53,143 nt of DNA. Origin: an uncultured Prevotella sp. (GTDB lineage: Bacteria > Bacteroidota > Bacteroidia > Bacteroidales > Bacteroidaceae). The position numbers and the translations under genes were made by a program. The DNA is taken from the NCBI GenBank assembly GCA_905236165.1, contig CAJOOC010000169.1, positions 1-53,143 of the forward strand. The letters run 5' to 3'. How positions within the stretch are numbered: the first letter of the stretch is position 1; each line of letters starts with the position of its first letter. The notes below the pieces were generated by a model that was not told where the DNA came from, did not search any database, and worked only from the letters and a program-made list of their open reading frames with translations. Below, one piece after another: positions 39,025 to 47,442 of the stretch.

Positions 39025-40020
39025 TTATCGTATGTCGATTACAGGGATATTATCCTTGTCGTTATAGTACAGGTTCTCACCTGCCATACCCCAGATGAAG
39101 GTGTAGTAGTAAGTGCCTGCAGCAGCATGCATTGACCATTCAGGCGACATGATGGCCTGCTCGTTGTGCAGCCATACGTTGCGTGACTCCTGTGGCTGCC
39201 CCATAACGTGAGAGATTGTCTGTCCCTCTGGCAGGTTGAAGTAATAGTAAGCCTCTATGCGGCGTCCGTGTGTGTGAGGAGGCATAGTGTTCCATACAGC
39301 ACCTGGGTTGAGCTGCGTCAGCCCGAGCTGCAGCTGGCAGGGACCTTCCTCAAGCACGTCGTTGACGATGAGCTTGTAGACGGTACGGTTATTGGCCTCT
39401 TCCACAGTTCCTACAGGACCCCATACGGCAGCCTTCAGCGAACCTTTGCGGCCATCGAGGGTAATCCACTGGGTCTTATAGTGCTGGTGGGCAGTAGCAG
39501 AGTTCAGGTAGAACTTGGCAGGCTTGTTGGCATCCTTACTCTTGAACTCTACGACCTTGTTCACGTCCTTGTCCTTTCCGATGTGTCCGCGACCGATGTA
39601 GAGAGCCTCCTTTGGAGACAGCGCATATTCCTTGCCGTCAACGACAACGACACCGTCGCCCTGTCCGCAGTTTACCACGCCGAGCTCACGGTTATAGAGG
39701 AAATACTTCTCCTTGATGGTCTTGTCAACATCGAGGCCAAGCTCCCAGAAGTTCTCCAGCTTCAGAGTCTTATTGACAGGCATGGCACCGCCGAAGATGA
39801 AACGGTCATAGTGAGAATAGGTCAGGAGGATAGAGTCAGCCTCCATCACCTTCTCCATCACGAAGCGCTCGCGAAGGAGCTTCGTGTCATACGTCTTCAC
39901 ATCCTGAGGATGACAAGCCGTCTGGAACTTTACATGCTGATAGCCTACGTAACGGTCAGCTTCCTGTGCGCTGGCACCAAGCGAAATGGCGAGGGCCGCA
40001 ATTGCTAATATCTTTTTCAT
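39025..40020 (-). CDS. kduI: KduI-like 5-dehydro-4-deoxy-D-glucuronate isomerase with signal peptide
   Basis: [19 protein letters not shown] then KduI body: [18 protein letters not shown] ... [22 protein letters not shown] ... [74 protein letters not shown]. Confidence 0.92.
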   Translation of the reverse strand: MKKILAIAALAISLGASAQEADRYVGYQHVKFQTACHPQDVKTYDTKLLRERFVMEKVMEADSILLTYSHYDRFIFGGAMPVNKTLKLENFWELGLDVDKTIKEKYFLYNRELGVVNCGQGDGVVVVDGKEYALSPKEALYIGRGHIGKDKDVNKVVEFKSKDANKPAKFYLNSATAHQHYKTQWITLDGRKGSLKAAVWGPVGTVEEANNRTVYKLIVNDVLEEGPCQLQLGLTQLNPGAVWNTMPPHTHGRRIEAYYYFNLPEGQTISHVMGQPQESRNVWLHNEQAIMSPEWSMHAAAGTYYYTFIWGMAGENLYYNDKDNIPVIDIR

Positions 40021-40043
40021 AATTATTGTATGTTGTTTTTTAA

Positions 40044-40070
40044 CCTTAAACCCCTTAAACTCCTTAAATT
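40044..40070 (-). repeat. nonamer tandem array x3
   Basis: + strand CCTTAAACC CCTTAAACT CCTTAAATT, about 24 nt upstream of the kduI start. Confidence 0.8.
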
Positions 40071-40116
40071 CCTTGTTCCCTTCTCCCTCCCCTTGAGGAG
40101 GGCTGGGGTGGGGCTT

Positions 40117-41493
40117 TTACTTCTTGTTCATTCTTATCCTGTTCCATACCACAAGTGCGATGGTCAGTACCGTCAGTATTCCTGCTCCGACGTAGCTGAG
40201 GTACTTCATACAGGCATAGATGAGTGTTGACAGCGGACTTGAAGCGAAGTCGAGTGCTCCGGCACTGAATCCTGCTGGCACCTGTACAGTCTTGTCGTCA
40301 GGATGCACGGCAGCCACGGAGTGTGCGGCACTGGTGAAGTCTCCCGACATCCATGTCACAAAATACAGTCCTATGGCCATCACCACCAGTCCTACGATGA
40401 ATGAGCGCAGCACGTTGCCGTTGGTGTAAGGCAGCACCATCACAAAGACGTAGAACATACCTGCCAGCGATGCCAGTGGCAGGAACTGGTTACCTGGCAG
40501 CACCACAGCGAGCACCAGTGTCACGGGGATGAGCAGCAGCGATACCACCAGTGTGGTAGGATGACCTATCACGAGGGCTGGTGACATACCGATATAGAGC
40601 TCCTTGTCTTCGCCGAACTTCTTTGCGATAAGCTCCTTTGTAGCCTCTGCAATAGGCTTCAGTCCTTCTATGAAGAGGCTGGTGATACGTGGGATGAGTT
40701 CCATCACAGCACCCATCTTGATACCTATCTGCAGCGTGGTGGGAATATTGTCCACCATCTCGTCCCAGTCCTTGCATGCCAGGCAGCCGATGATGATGCC
40801 TATGAGCACGCCGAGGAAGAGTGGCTCGCCGAAGAGTCCGAACTTCTTCTTCATGCCCTCAGAGTCGATGTTCACCTTGTTGATGCCGGGGATATAGTCC
40901 AACACCTTATTTATTACTACTGCAAACGGCATGAATCCCTGGCAGAAAGGCTGCGGGATTGAGATGCCGTCCATATTGGGATAGAAACTCTGGAAGCGCT
41001 TTGCGGTGATGTCGGCCAGCACCAGGGTGATGATATAGCAGATGATGGCTGCGAAGAAGCCCCATGCTATGCTATCTGTCATGAAATATATTACTGCCCC
41101 GATGAAAGCGAAGTGCCAGTAGTTCCACAGGTCGATGTTCACGGTCCTTGTGCATCCCAACACCAACAGCACCAGGTTGATGCCCAGGCATACGGGTATG
41201 ATGAAAGAACCGACGAGAGTGTTGTAGGCAACAGATGCCGCAGCAGGCCAACCCATGTCGAACACCTGCAGCTTCAGTCCATAGATTTCCACTACCTTTG
41301 AGAGAGCCGGCGACATCGTGTCGACGAGCAATGCCGTGATGATGCTCAGTCCTACGAAACCCACGCCGACGTAGAGTCCGCTCTTCAGAGCCTTTGAGAA
41401 TTTAATGCCGATACATACACCGAGGATGGTGAAGATGATAGGCATCATGACAGCGGCCCCGAGGCCGATGATGTAAGAAAATACAGCTTCCAT
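40117..41493 (-). CDS. galactitol-type PTS EIIC (GatC-like) permease
   Basis: MEAVFSYIIGLGAAVMMPIIFTILGVCIGIKFSKALKSGLYVGVGFVGLSIITALLVD ... PQPFCQGFMPFAVVINKVLDYIPGI; no EIIA/EIIB nearby. Confidence 0.88.
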   Translation of the reverse strand: MEAVFSYIIGLGAAVMMPIIFTILGVCIGIKFSKALKSGLYVGVGFVGLSIITALLVDTMSPALSKVVEIYGLKLQVFDMGWPAAASVAYNTLVGSFIIPVCLGINLVLLVLGCTRTVNIDLWNYWHFAFIGAVIYFMTDSIAWGFFAAIICYIITLVLADITAKRFQSFYPNMDGISIPQPFCQGFMPFAVVINKVLDYIPGINKVNIDSEGMKKKFGLFGEPLFLGVLIGIIIGCLACKDWDEMVDNIPTTLQIGIKMGAVMELIPRITSLFIEGLKPIAEATKELIAKKFGEDKELYIGMSPALVIGHPTTLVVSLLLIPVTLVLAVVLPGNQFLPLASLAGMFYVFVMVLPYTNGNVLRSFIVGLVVMAIGLYFVTWMSGDFTSAAHSVAAVHPDDKTVQVPAGFSAGALDFASSPLSTLIYACMKYLSYVGAGILTVLTIALVVWNRIRMNKK

Positions 41494-41533
41494 GATTCTT
41501 ATTGTCTGTTTATGTTAGTATGTTCACGAGTAT

Positions 41534-42769
41534 CTATCTCTTTACCGCAACCTTCACGGGGTTCTGCAGTTCTTTCTTCCACTCCCTCAGGTAAGCGAAC
41601 CATTCGTCCTTACCTTTGAAGCCGAAGGTCTCTATGTCGCATGTTGCCGCAAACCAGTAGTGCAGGTTGTCGGCTTCGGTGCCCACCACCTCTACATAGG
41701 CCTGGTCGGGCAGGCGCCCCTTGCTGAATGAGAAGTGTGAGTCGCCCTTGTAATATTCCTTCGGGACGCAGATGCCCAGTCCCACCGTGATGGTGTCATA
41801 CACCTGTGGGTTGTTGCCTGCACAGGCTCTGCCCCAGCAGCCACGCAGGCCGCCCTTGTCGGTATATTCCTCTGAGCCCTCCACGATATCAACGATGCCT
41901 GTGGAGAGAGGCACATCAGCCACGCTGCGTGAGAATGTAACCTGCACCTCCACGTCTCTGTGACCCATATAGAGGATGTATCTTGTCCTGATGTCAACGG
42001 GCTTGCATCCCTCGTAGGGGCGCCATCCCTTGTTGGTGATATCAAGTATGGTACGCACTGGACCCTCACAAACCACCGTCTGAGTGTGGTTGCGGGAGTT
42101 CTGGAACATCACGTTCTTCTCGCCATCCCAGCCGTGCAAGGTGCCGCAGCCGTAGGTGGAGCCTGTATATAGCGCATCCTCGCCGTAGCCCCTGTCGCGC
42201 TGTTCCTGAGTGGTATAGAAACCTGTCTCGGCAACGTCGGCCTTCAGGTTACGGTGGCCGTAGTAGTCAATCGACTGCCTGTGATCGGCATAAACGCGGA
42301 ATCCCACCATGTCGTTCTCCATCACCGCTCCGTGGGGGTATATGTAGTTGTATGGGTTGGTCTCAGCAGGCCATGTCACGGAGTTCACCCTCTGGTGCTT
42401 CTGTGTCTTGGCGCTCTTGTCGCGGTCGCGGATGCCCACGTAGCCGTAGGTGGACATGTCATATTTCCTTGCCTCACCCTCCGTCGACAGCGTCACGAGA
42501 AATTCCTGCTTCTCCTTCTTGGCCATATCGGTGACGAACGACAGTTCTTCATACAGTCCGTCATCGTCCATATCGTCAAGCTGACATGGTATCTCCTTGC
42601 CGTTGAGTGTCACGAGTGCCGTCGTCACCGTCTTGTCAACGTCAATGACTACTGGTACGGCCTTGCGGGCTGTCGATGAAGGATTAGTCAGCGTCACCCT
42701 TACTTCGGTGTCGGTGGCCGCAGCCGTCAGGGCGGCGAAGGCGGCGAAGATGGTCAATAGTTTTCTCAT
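41534..42769 (-). CDS. DUF4861-family secreted protein
   Basis: Signal peptide MRKLLTIFAAFAALTAAA; PVVIDVDKTVTTALVTLNGKEIPCQLDDMDDDGLYEELSFVTDM ... NPYNYIYPHGAVMENDMVGFRVYADHRQSIDYYGH. Confidence 0.8.
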   Translation of the reverse strand: MRKLLTIFAAFAALTAAATDTEVRVTLTNPSSTARKAVPVVIDVDKTVTTALVTLNGKEIPCQLDDMDDDGLYEELSFVTDMAKKEKQEFLVTLSTEGEARKYDMSTYGYVGIRDRDKSAKTQKHQRVNSVTWPAETNPYNYIYPHGAVMENDMVGFRVYADHRQSIDYYGHRNLKADVAETGFYTTQEQRDRGYGEDALYTGSTYGCGTLHGWDGEKNVMFQNSRNHTQTVVCEGPVRTILDITNKGWRPYEGCKPVDIRTRYILYMGHRDVEVQVTFSRSVADVPLSTGIVDIVEGSEEYTDKGGLRGCWGRACAGNNPQVYDTITVGLGICVPKEYYKGDSHFSFSKGRLPDQAYVEVVGTEADNLHYWFAATCDIETFGFKGKDEWFAYLREWKKELQNPVKVAVKR

Positions 42770-42777
42770 CTTTATTC

Positions 42778-43245
42778 TTATGAATTAATAGTACCCGCCA
42801 TGATCTGGTTTAGCGGTATCATTACGAAATCTCTCCGTAGCATCAGCGGATGCGGTATCTTCAGGTCGGGCTCATCGATATGCAGGTCGTCATACAGCAG
42901 TATGTCGATGTCTATCGTCCTGTCGTGGTACACGGGCAGCGTATCCTCTGATGTCTCCGCCGTTGGAGTGCTCTTCTCCGTCCTGCCCATCGCGCGTTCT
43001 ATCTCCTGCGTAGCGGTGAGCAATTCTTGCGGTTTCATCGGTGTTTTCACGCATATCGCTGCATTGACGAAGTCATTCTCCGACTGAAAGCCCCATGGCT
43101 CTGAGCGATACAGGTCCGACTGTCGCTCTATCCTCCCGATGCGCTCTGCAATCAGTTCGCATGCCCTGCGGATATTCCCCTCCTTGTCACCCAGGTTGGT
43201 GCCCAGGCCGAGGTAGGCGGTATGGAGGCGCTGCTTCTTAGTCAT
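42778..43245 (-). CDS. folK: 2-amino-4-hydroxy-6-hydroxymethyldihydropteridine diphosphokinase
   Basis: AYLGLGTNLGDKEGNIRRACELI ... YHDRTIDIDILLYDD ... IPHPLMLRRDFVMIPLNQI. Confidence 0.96.
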   Translation of the reverse strand: MTKKQRLHTAYLGLGTNLGDKEGNIRRACELIAERIGRIERQSDLYRSEPWGFQSENDFVNAAICVKTPMKPQELLTATQEIERAMGRTEKSTPTAETSEDTLPVYHDRTIDIDILLYDDLHIDEPDLKIPHPLMLRRDFVMIPLNQIMAGTINS

Positions 43246-44434
43246 TCAATATGAGCAGCACGTCGCCGAAGCATCCCACCTTGAAGCCTGCCTTCAATGC
43301 CTGCCTGTAGGCCTCCATCACTTTCTCATAGCCTCCGAAGGCGCATGTCAGCATGAGCATCGCCGACTGTGGGTGGTAGAGGTTCACCAGCATGCTGTCT
43401 GCCGATCCGAAGTCGTATGGCGGGAAGATAAACTTGTTCGTCCATCCCTCATATTCCTTTATGTAGCCATCTGTACCCACGCAGCTCTCCAGAGCCTTCA
43501 GCACCGAAGCTCCTATGGCACACACGCTGTGGCCGGCCTTCTTCGTATTGTTCACTATGTCACACAGTTCCTTGTCCACCCTCATCTCCTCAGAGTCCAT
43601 CTTATGCTTGGAGAGATCCTCCACCTCGATGGGGTTGAAGTTGCCCAGGCTGCAGTGGACTGTAGTGAAGCCTGTCTTGATGCCTGCTATCTCCAGGCGC
43701 TTCATCATCTGGCGTGTGAAGTGCAGGCCCGTAGATGGTGCCGTCACCGCTCCCTCATGCTCGGCGAAGACGGTCTGGAAATCCTCGAAGTCATCCTCTG
43801 TCACGGGGCGGTCGTTCTTGCCGTCCTTACCCTTGTGGTCTATGATATAGCGTGGCAGCGGGGCCTCGCCGATGCCGAAGAGCTCGCGCTTGAACACGTC
43901 GTGCGGACAGTCATAGAGGAAGCGCAGTGTTCTGCCACGAGAGGTAGTATTGTCCACCACCTCGGCCACCAGCGTACCCTCTTCGTTGAAGAACAGTTTG
44001 TTGCCTATCCTGATCTTGCGGGCAGGCTCCACCAGCACGTCCCACAGACGCATCTCTTGGTTAAGCTCCCTGAGCAGGAACACCTCTATGCGGGCATCGG
44101 TCTTCTCCTTCGTGCCGTACATACGGGCAGGGAACACCTTAGTATTATTGAAGATGAAGGCATCATCCTCCTTGAAGAAATCGAAGATATCAAGGAGCGA
44201 CAGGAGAATCTTCTTGCCGTTCTCGTCCTTCACGGCCTTTCCCTTGGCATCGGTCTTGTGGAGGCTAATCTTGCCAGACTTCTTGTGAAGCACTATCATC
44301 CGGCACATATCAGGGCGCTTAACGGAGAAGACGGTCTCCTCCCCTTTCTCGTTCTTTACGACGTGCTCCTCCTGATGCGGATAGAGTGCCACCTGTGAGC
44401 TGGCAAGGCTATAATCAAACTGTGATAATTTCAT
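43238..44434 (-). CDS. queA: S-adenosylmethionine:tRNA ribosyltransferase-isomerase
   Basis: MKLSQFDYSLASSQVALYPHQE ... FIFNNTKVFPARMYG ... QTVFAEHEGAVTAPSTGLHFT. Confidence 0.96.
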   Translation of the reverse strand: MKLSQFDYSLASSQVALYPHQEEHVVKNEKGEETVFSVKRPDMCRMIVLHKKSGKISLHKTDAKGKAVKDENGKKILLSLLDIFDFFKEDDAFIFNNTKVFPARMYGTKEKTDARIEVFLLRELNQEMRLWDVLVEPARKIRIGNKLFFNEEGTLVAEVVDNTTSRGRTLRFLYDCPHDVFKRELFGIGEAPLPRYIIDHKGKDGKNDRPVTEDDFEDFQTVFAEHEGAVTAPSTGLHFTRQMMKRLEIAGIKTGFTTVHCSLGNFNPIEVEDLSKHKMDSEEMRVDKELCDIVNNTKKAGHSVCAIGASVLKALESCVGTDGYIKEYEGWTNKFIFPPYDFGSADSMLVNLYHPQSAMLMLTCAFGGYEKVMEAYRQALKAGFKVGCFGDVLLILND

Positions 44435-44499
44435 TTATTTTGTTGTAATATTAATCTAAAATCTTCACTCTTAACTCTTCACTTTTCACTCCCCCTCCC

Positions 44500-45222
44500 T
44501 TAGGGGAGAGCCGTGGTGGGGCTTTCATTTGTATCCAGCCACTCCTGGAAGTTGTCGAGCGTGATGCAGTCCTCAATCCTCACGTCGCCGAGCCTCGTGC
44601 GGCAGAGCTGTGTCAGGAAGGCCCCACTGCCCAGTGCGCGCCCTATGTCGCGACCGAGAGATCGTATGTATGTTCCTTTCCCACACACCACGCGTATCTG
44701 AGCCTGTTTCTTCTGGTCATCATACCATAAAAGCTCGATTTCATCAACTCTGACGGGCTTGGCCTGCAGCGTCACCTCGCGGTCTTTGCGCCTTAGCTCA
44801 TAGGCCCGCTTGCCGTCCACATGCACCGCGCTGTACGTTGGCGGCACCTGCATGATGTCGCCCTGGAACAGTTTCAGCGCCTCCCGCACCTTCTCCTCCG
44901 TGATATGAGTGGTGGGATAGGTGTGGTTCACGGTGTGCTCGCGGTCATAGCTGGCCGTTGTCGCTCCAAACTGCAGCGTAGCCGTGTACTCCTTGGTGTG
45001 ATATTGCAGATTGGGTATCTGCTTCGTACATTTGCCCGTGCAGAGTATCAGCACGCCGGTGGCGAGAGGGTCGAGGGTGCCCGCATGGCCAGTCTTGATG
45101 CGCTTCACTCCCACCTTTTTAGATATACGCGTGCGCACGAAGGCCAGAGCACCGAAGCTCGACATGCCGTAGGGCTTGTTGATGTATATTATCTCGCCTT
45201 CCTTAAAGTCCATATCAGTCAA
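44500..45222 (-). CDS. truB: tRNA pseudouridine(55) synthase
   Basis: INKPYGMSSFGALAFVR ... KTGHAGTLDPLATGVLILCTGKCTKQI ... QVPPTYSAVHVDGKRAYELRR. Confidence 0.97.
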   Translation of the reverse strand: MTDMDFKEGEIIYINKPYGMSSFGALAFVRTRISKKVGVKRIKTGHAGTLDPLATGVLILCTGKCTKQIPNLQYHTKEYTATLQFGATTASYDREHTVNHTYPTTHITEEKVREALKLFQGDIMQVPPTYSAVHVDGKRAYELRRKDREVTLQAKPVRVDEIELLWYDDQKKQAQIRVVCGKGTYIRSLGRDIGRALGSGAFLTQLCRTRLGDVRIEDCITLDNFQEWLDTNESPTTALP

Positions 45223-46090
45223 CCATTACCAATGAATGACCCGCCATCAGCATGACGATGATGATGCCTCCAACGATGATGCGATATATGCCAAAGGCCT
45301 TGAAGCCGTATCTTGACAAGAAGTTCACGAACCATTTCATTGCCAGCAGAGCCACCACAAATGCCACTACGCAACCTAACAGCAACATGGAGATATTGTG
45401 GGTAGTAGCCCATGAGGTGTCATCCTTCATGAGGTCGAGCAGGTCGAGCAGCGTGGCACCGGCCATCGTGGGCACCGCCAGGAAGAAAGAGAACTCTGCC
45501 GAGCGTCTGCGCGTCAAGCCCTGTGTCATACCGCCAACGATAGTCGCCATGGAACGCGACACACCAGGTATGACGGAGATACATTGGTACAGGCCGATTT
45601 TAAAGGCTTTCTTATCGGTCAGCTTGGTCTCTTCCGAACCCTTGTTGAACAGCTTGTCACAGTACAGCATAAAGATGCCGCCTATGACCAGCATTATGGC
45701 TACCACCTCTACGCTATCAAGCAGCCAGTCGAGCAGACCTGATTTCTTAGCAAGAAGTCCTATGACGACAGCGGGAAGCACACCGACGATGAGCAGCCAG
45801 TAGAAAGAGAAACGGTGTTTCAGTTTCTTTAATGTGCTGCTGCCCTCTGGGGCGGGGCTATTGTCGAACTGGAAGAAGCGTTTCCAGTACAGGCATACTA
45901 CTGACAGGATAGCACCGAATTGAATGATGAAGGTAAATGCATGGACAAAGGCCTTATCCTGCTCGCTGAGCGCCTCAGGGGTAAGTCCTAAAAGGTTTTG
46001 GGCTATAATCATGTGCCCTGTAGAAGATACAGGAAGAAATTCCGTAAGGCCCTCTACAATCGCAATAATTATTGTTTCTAACCAATCCAT
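45215..46090 (-). CDS. uppP: undecaprenyl-diphosphatase (UppP/BacA)
   Basis: IAIVEGLTEFLPVSSTGHMII ... VIPGVSRSMATIVGGMTQGLTR. Confidence 0.97.
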   Translation of the reverse strand: MDWLETIIIAIVEGLTEFLPVSSTGHMIIAQNLLGLTPEALSEQDKAFVHAFTFIIQFGAILSVVCLYWKRFFQFDNSPAPEGSSTLKKLKHRFSFYWLLIVGVLPAVVIGLLAKKSGLLDWLLDSVEVVAIMLVIGGIFMLYCDKLFNKGSEETKLTDKKAFKIGLYQCISVIPGVSRSMATIVGGMTQGLTRRRSAEFSFFLAVPTMAGATLLDLLDLMKDDTSWATTHNISMLLLGCVVAFVVALLAMKWFVNFLSRYGFKAFGIYRIIVGGIIIVMLMAGHSLVMVD

Positions 46091-46096
46091 GCCTTG

Positions 46097-46330
46097 TTAC
46101 TCCTGTCCTTTGTTCTTACGGGGCCTGTACATGATACCGGCGATGATAGAGAGAAAACCCACGAGGCATATCATCGGAGCCACGCTGATGCGTGAGCTGG
46201 AGAATATCTCGGGGTCGAAATGTGTCTCGGTGCTGCTGGCACCTGTCATCATGACAAAGCCAATGATAACAAGCACCATGCTCAGCCCTATCATAATGAA
46301 ATTAATCTTTCCAAAAGCAAAATTATCCAT
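46097..46330 (-). CDS. DUF3098 domain protein
   Basis: MDNFAFGKINFIMIGLSMVLVIIGFVMMTGASSTETHFDPEIFSSSRISVAPMICLVGF; conserved position between ftsX and uppP. Confidence 0.9.
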   Translation of the reverse strand: MDNFAFGKINFIMIGLSMVLVIIGFVMMTGASSTETHFDPEIFSSSRISVAPMICLVGFLSIIAGIMYRPRKNKGQE

Positions 46331-46337
46331 TCTTTTC

Positions 46338-46377
46338 GAATTAACGAATTAACAAATTAACGAATTAACAAATTAAG
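46338..46377 (-). repeat. GTTAATTY octamer array x5
   Basis: + strand GAATTAAC GAATTAAC AAATTAAC GAATTAAC AAATTAAG, 7 nt upstream of the DUF3098 start codon. Confidence 0.9.
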
Positions 46378-46389
46378 ACCTGGGTGGAT

Positions 46390-47265
46390 TCACACCTTAT
46401 ACAGTCTCTTCGCCGGCATTGTGAGGTAGTGGTTCACGGAAAAGTAGACGCAGGCCGTTGATATGAGCACTCCGAAAAGGAGCACGGCGCCGCCCGTTAT
46501 GGCCAGCACCTCCCATGTCACCACCGTCATCGTGCCGGGCTCATAGCTGAAGAGCGCATAGACGCACCCTGCCAGCACCGCATCGGCGATGATGCCTGCC
46601 AGCAGGCCCTCCACGACGGCCATGGAGATGAACGGTTTCCTGATGAAACTCCATGAGGCACCCACCAGCTTCATCGTGTTGATGGAGAAGCGGCGTGCGA
46701 AGATACCCAGCCTCACCGTATTATTAATGAGTGAGAACGACACTACCGTCAGCAGCACCGCCAGCACTATCATCACCAGCGACACCTTCTGAAGGTTGCT
46801 GTTCACGCTCTCCATCAGGTCTTTCTGATAGCTCACCTCCGCCACGCGGTCGTAGGCACGTATCTGCTTCCCTATCCACTTCAGCGAATCGCTGTTTGCG
46901 CAGCTCGCCCTGAGGTGTATCTCGGCAGAGGGCACAAACGGGTTCACGCCCAGAAACTCCGAGGGGTCTGTGCCCAGGGCCTTCGTCTGTTCCTTCAGGG
47001 CCTGTTCACGTGAGATATACTCCAGATGTGTCACGTATGGCTTGGTCTGCAACTTACGGCATACCACGGCAGCCTCGCGATCGGTTGCCGTATCATCAAA
47101 CATCACCGTTATGGTGAGGTTTTCCTTCACATATTCCGACAGATTCTGGGCGGTCAGGCCTATCAGCACAACCAGCCCCAGCAATATAAGTACAAGCGAC
47201 GTGCTGATACACAGAGTCACCACCTGCAAACCACGTCCGTTACCTTTCTTCCTTTTTGACACCAT
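46390..47265 (-). CDS. ftsX: FtsX-like cell division permease
   Basis: One TM, extracellular ENLTITVMFDDTATDREAAVVCRKLQTKPYVTHLEYISREQAL, then three TM; FtsX architecture. Confidence 0.93.
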   Translation of the reverse strand: MVSKRKKGNGRGLQVVTLCISTSLVLILLGLVVLIGLTAQNLSEYVKENLTITVMFDDTATDREAAVVCRKLQTKPYVTHLEYISREQALKEQTKALGTDPSEFLGVNPFVPSAEIHLRASCANSDSLKWIGKQIRAYDRVAEVSYQKDLMESVNSNLQKVSLVMIVLAVLLTVVSFSLINNTVRLGIFARRFSINTMKLVGASWSFIRKPFISMAVVEGLLAGIIADAVLAGCVYALFSYEPGTMTVVTWEVLAITGGAVLLFGVLISTACVYFSVNHYLTMPAKRLYKV

Positions 47266-47404
47266 TTATATATAAGTACCATTTTCCATGTACAATGCAC
47301 CATTTTCATTTGCACATTATACGCAATTTCGCTACAAAGTTACAACATTTTGAGGCCGAAAGCAACTATTTAACGTGAATTAACACTAAACTGCGCCCTT
47401 TTCC

Positions 47405-47435
47405 TTTGTTGTGCAAAGGATTTTGTGTACCTTTG
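47405..47435 (+). promoter_or_regulatory. promoter TTTG-N19-TACCTTTG
   Basis: TTTG 47405-47408; TACCTTTG 47428-47435; ATG at 47443. Confidence 0.8.
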
Positions 47436-47442
47436 CCGCTAT

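Noticed and set aside
43373-44398. 341-aa + strand ORF opposite queA
   Set aside because: Antisense shadow of a well-conserved gene
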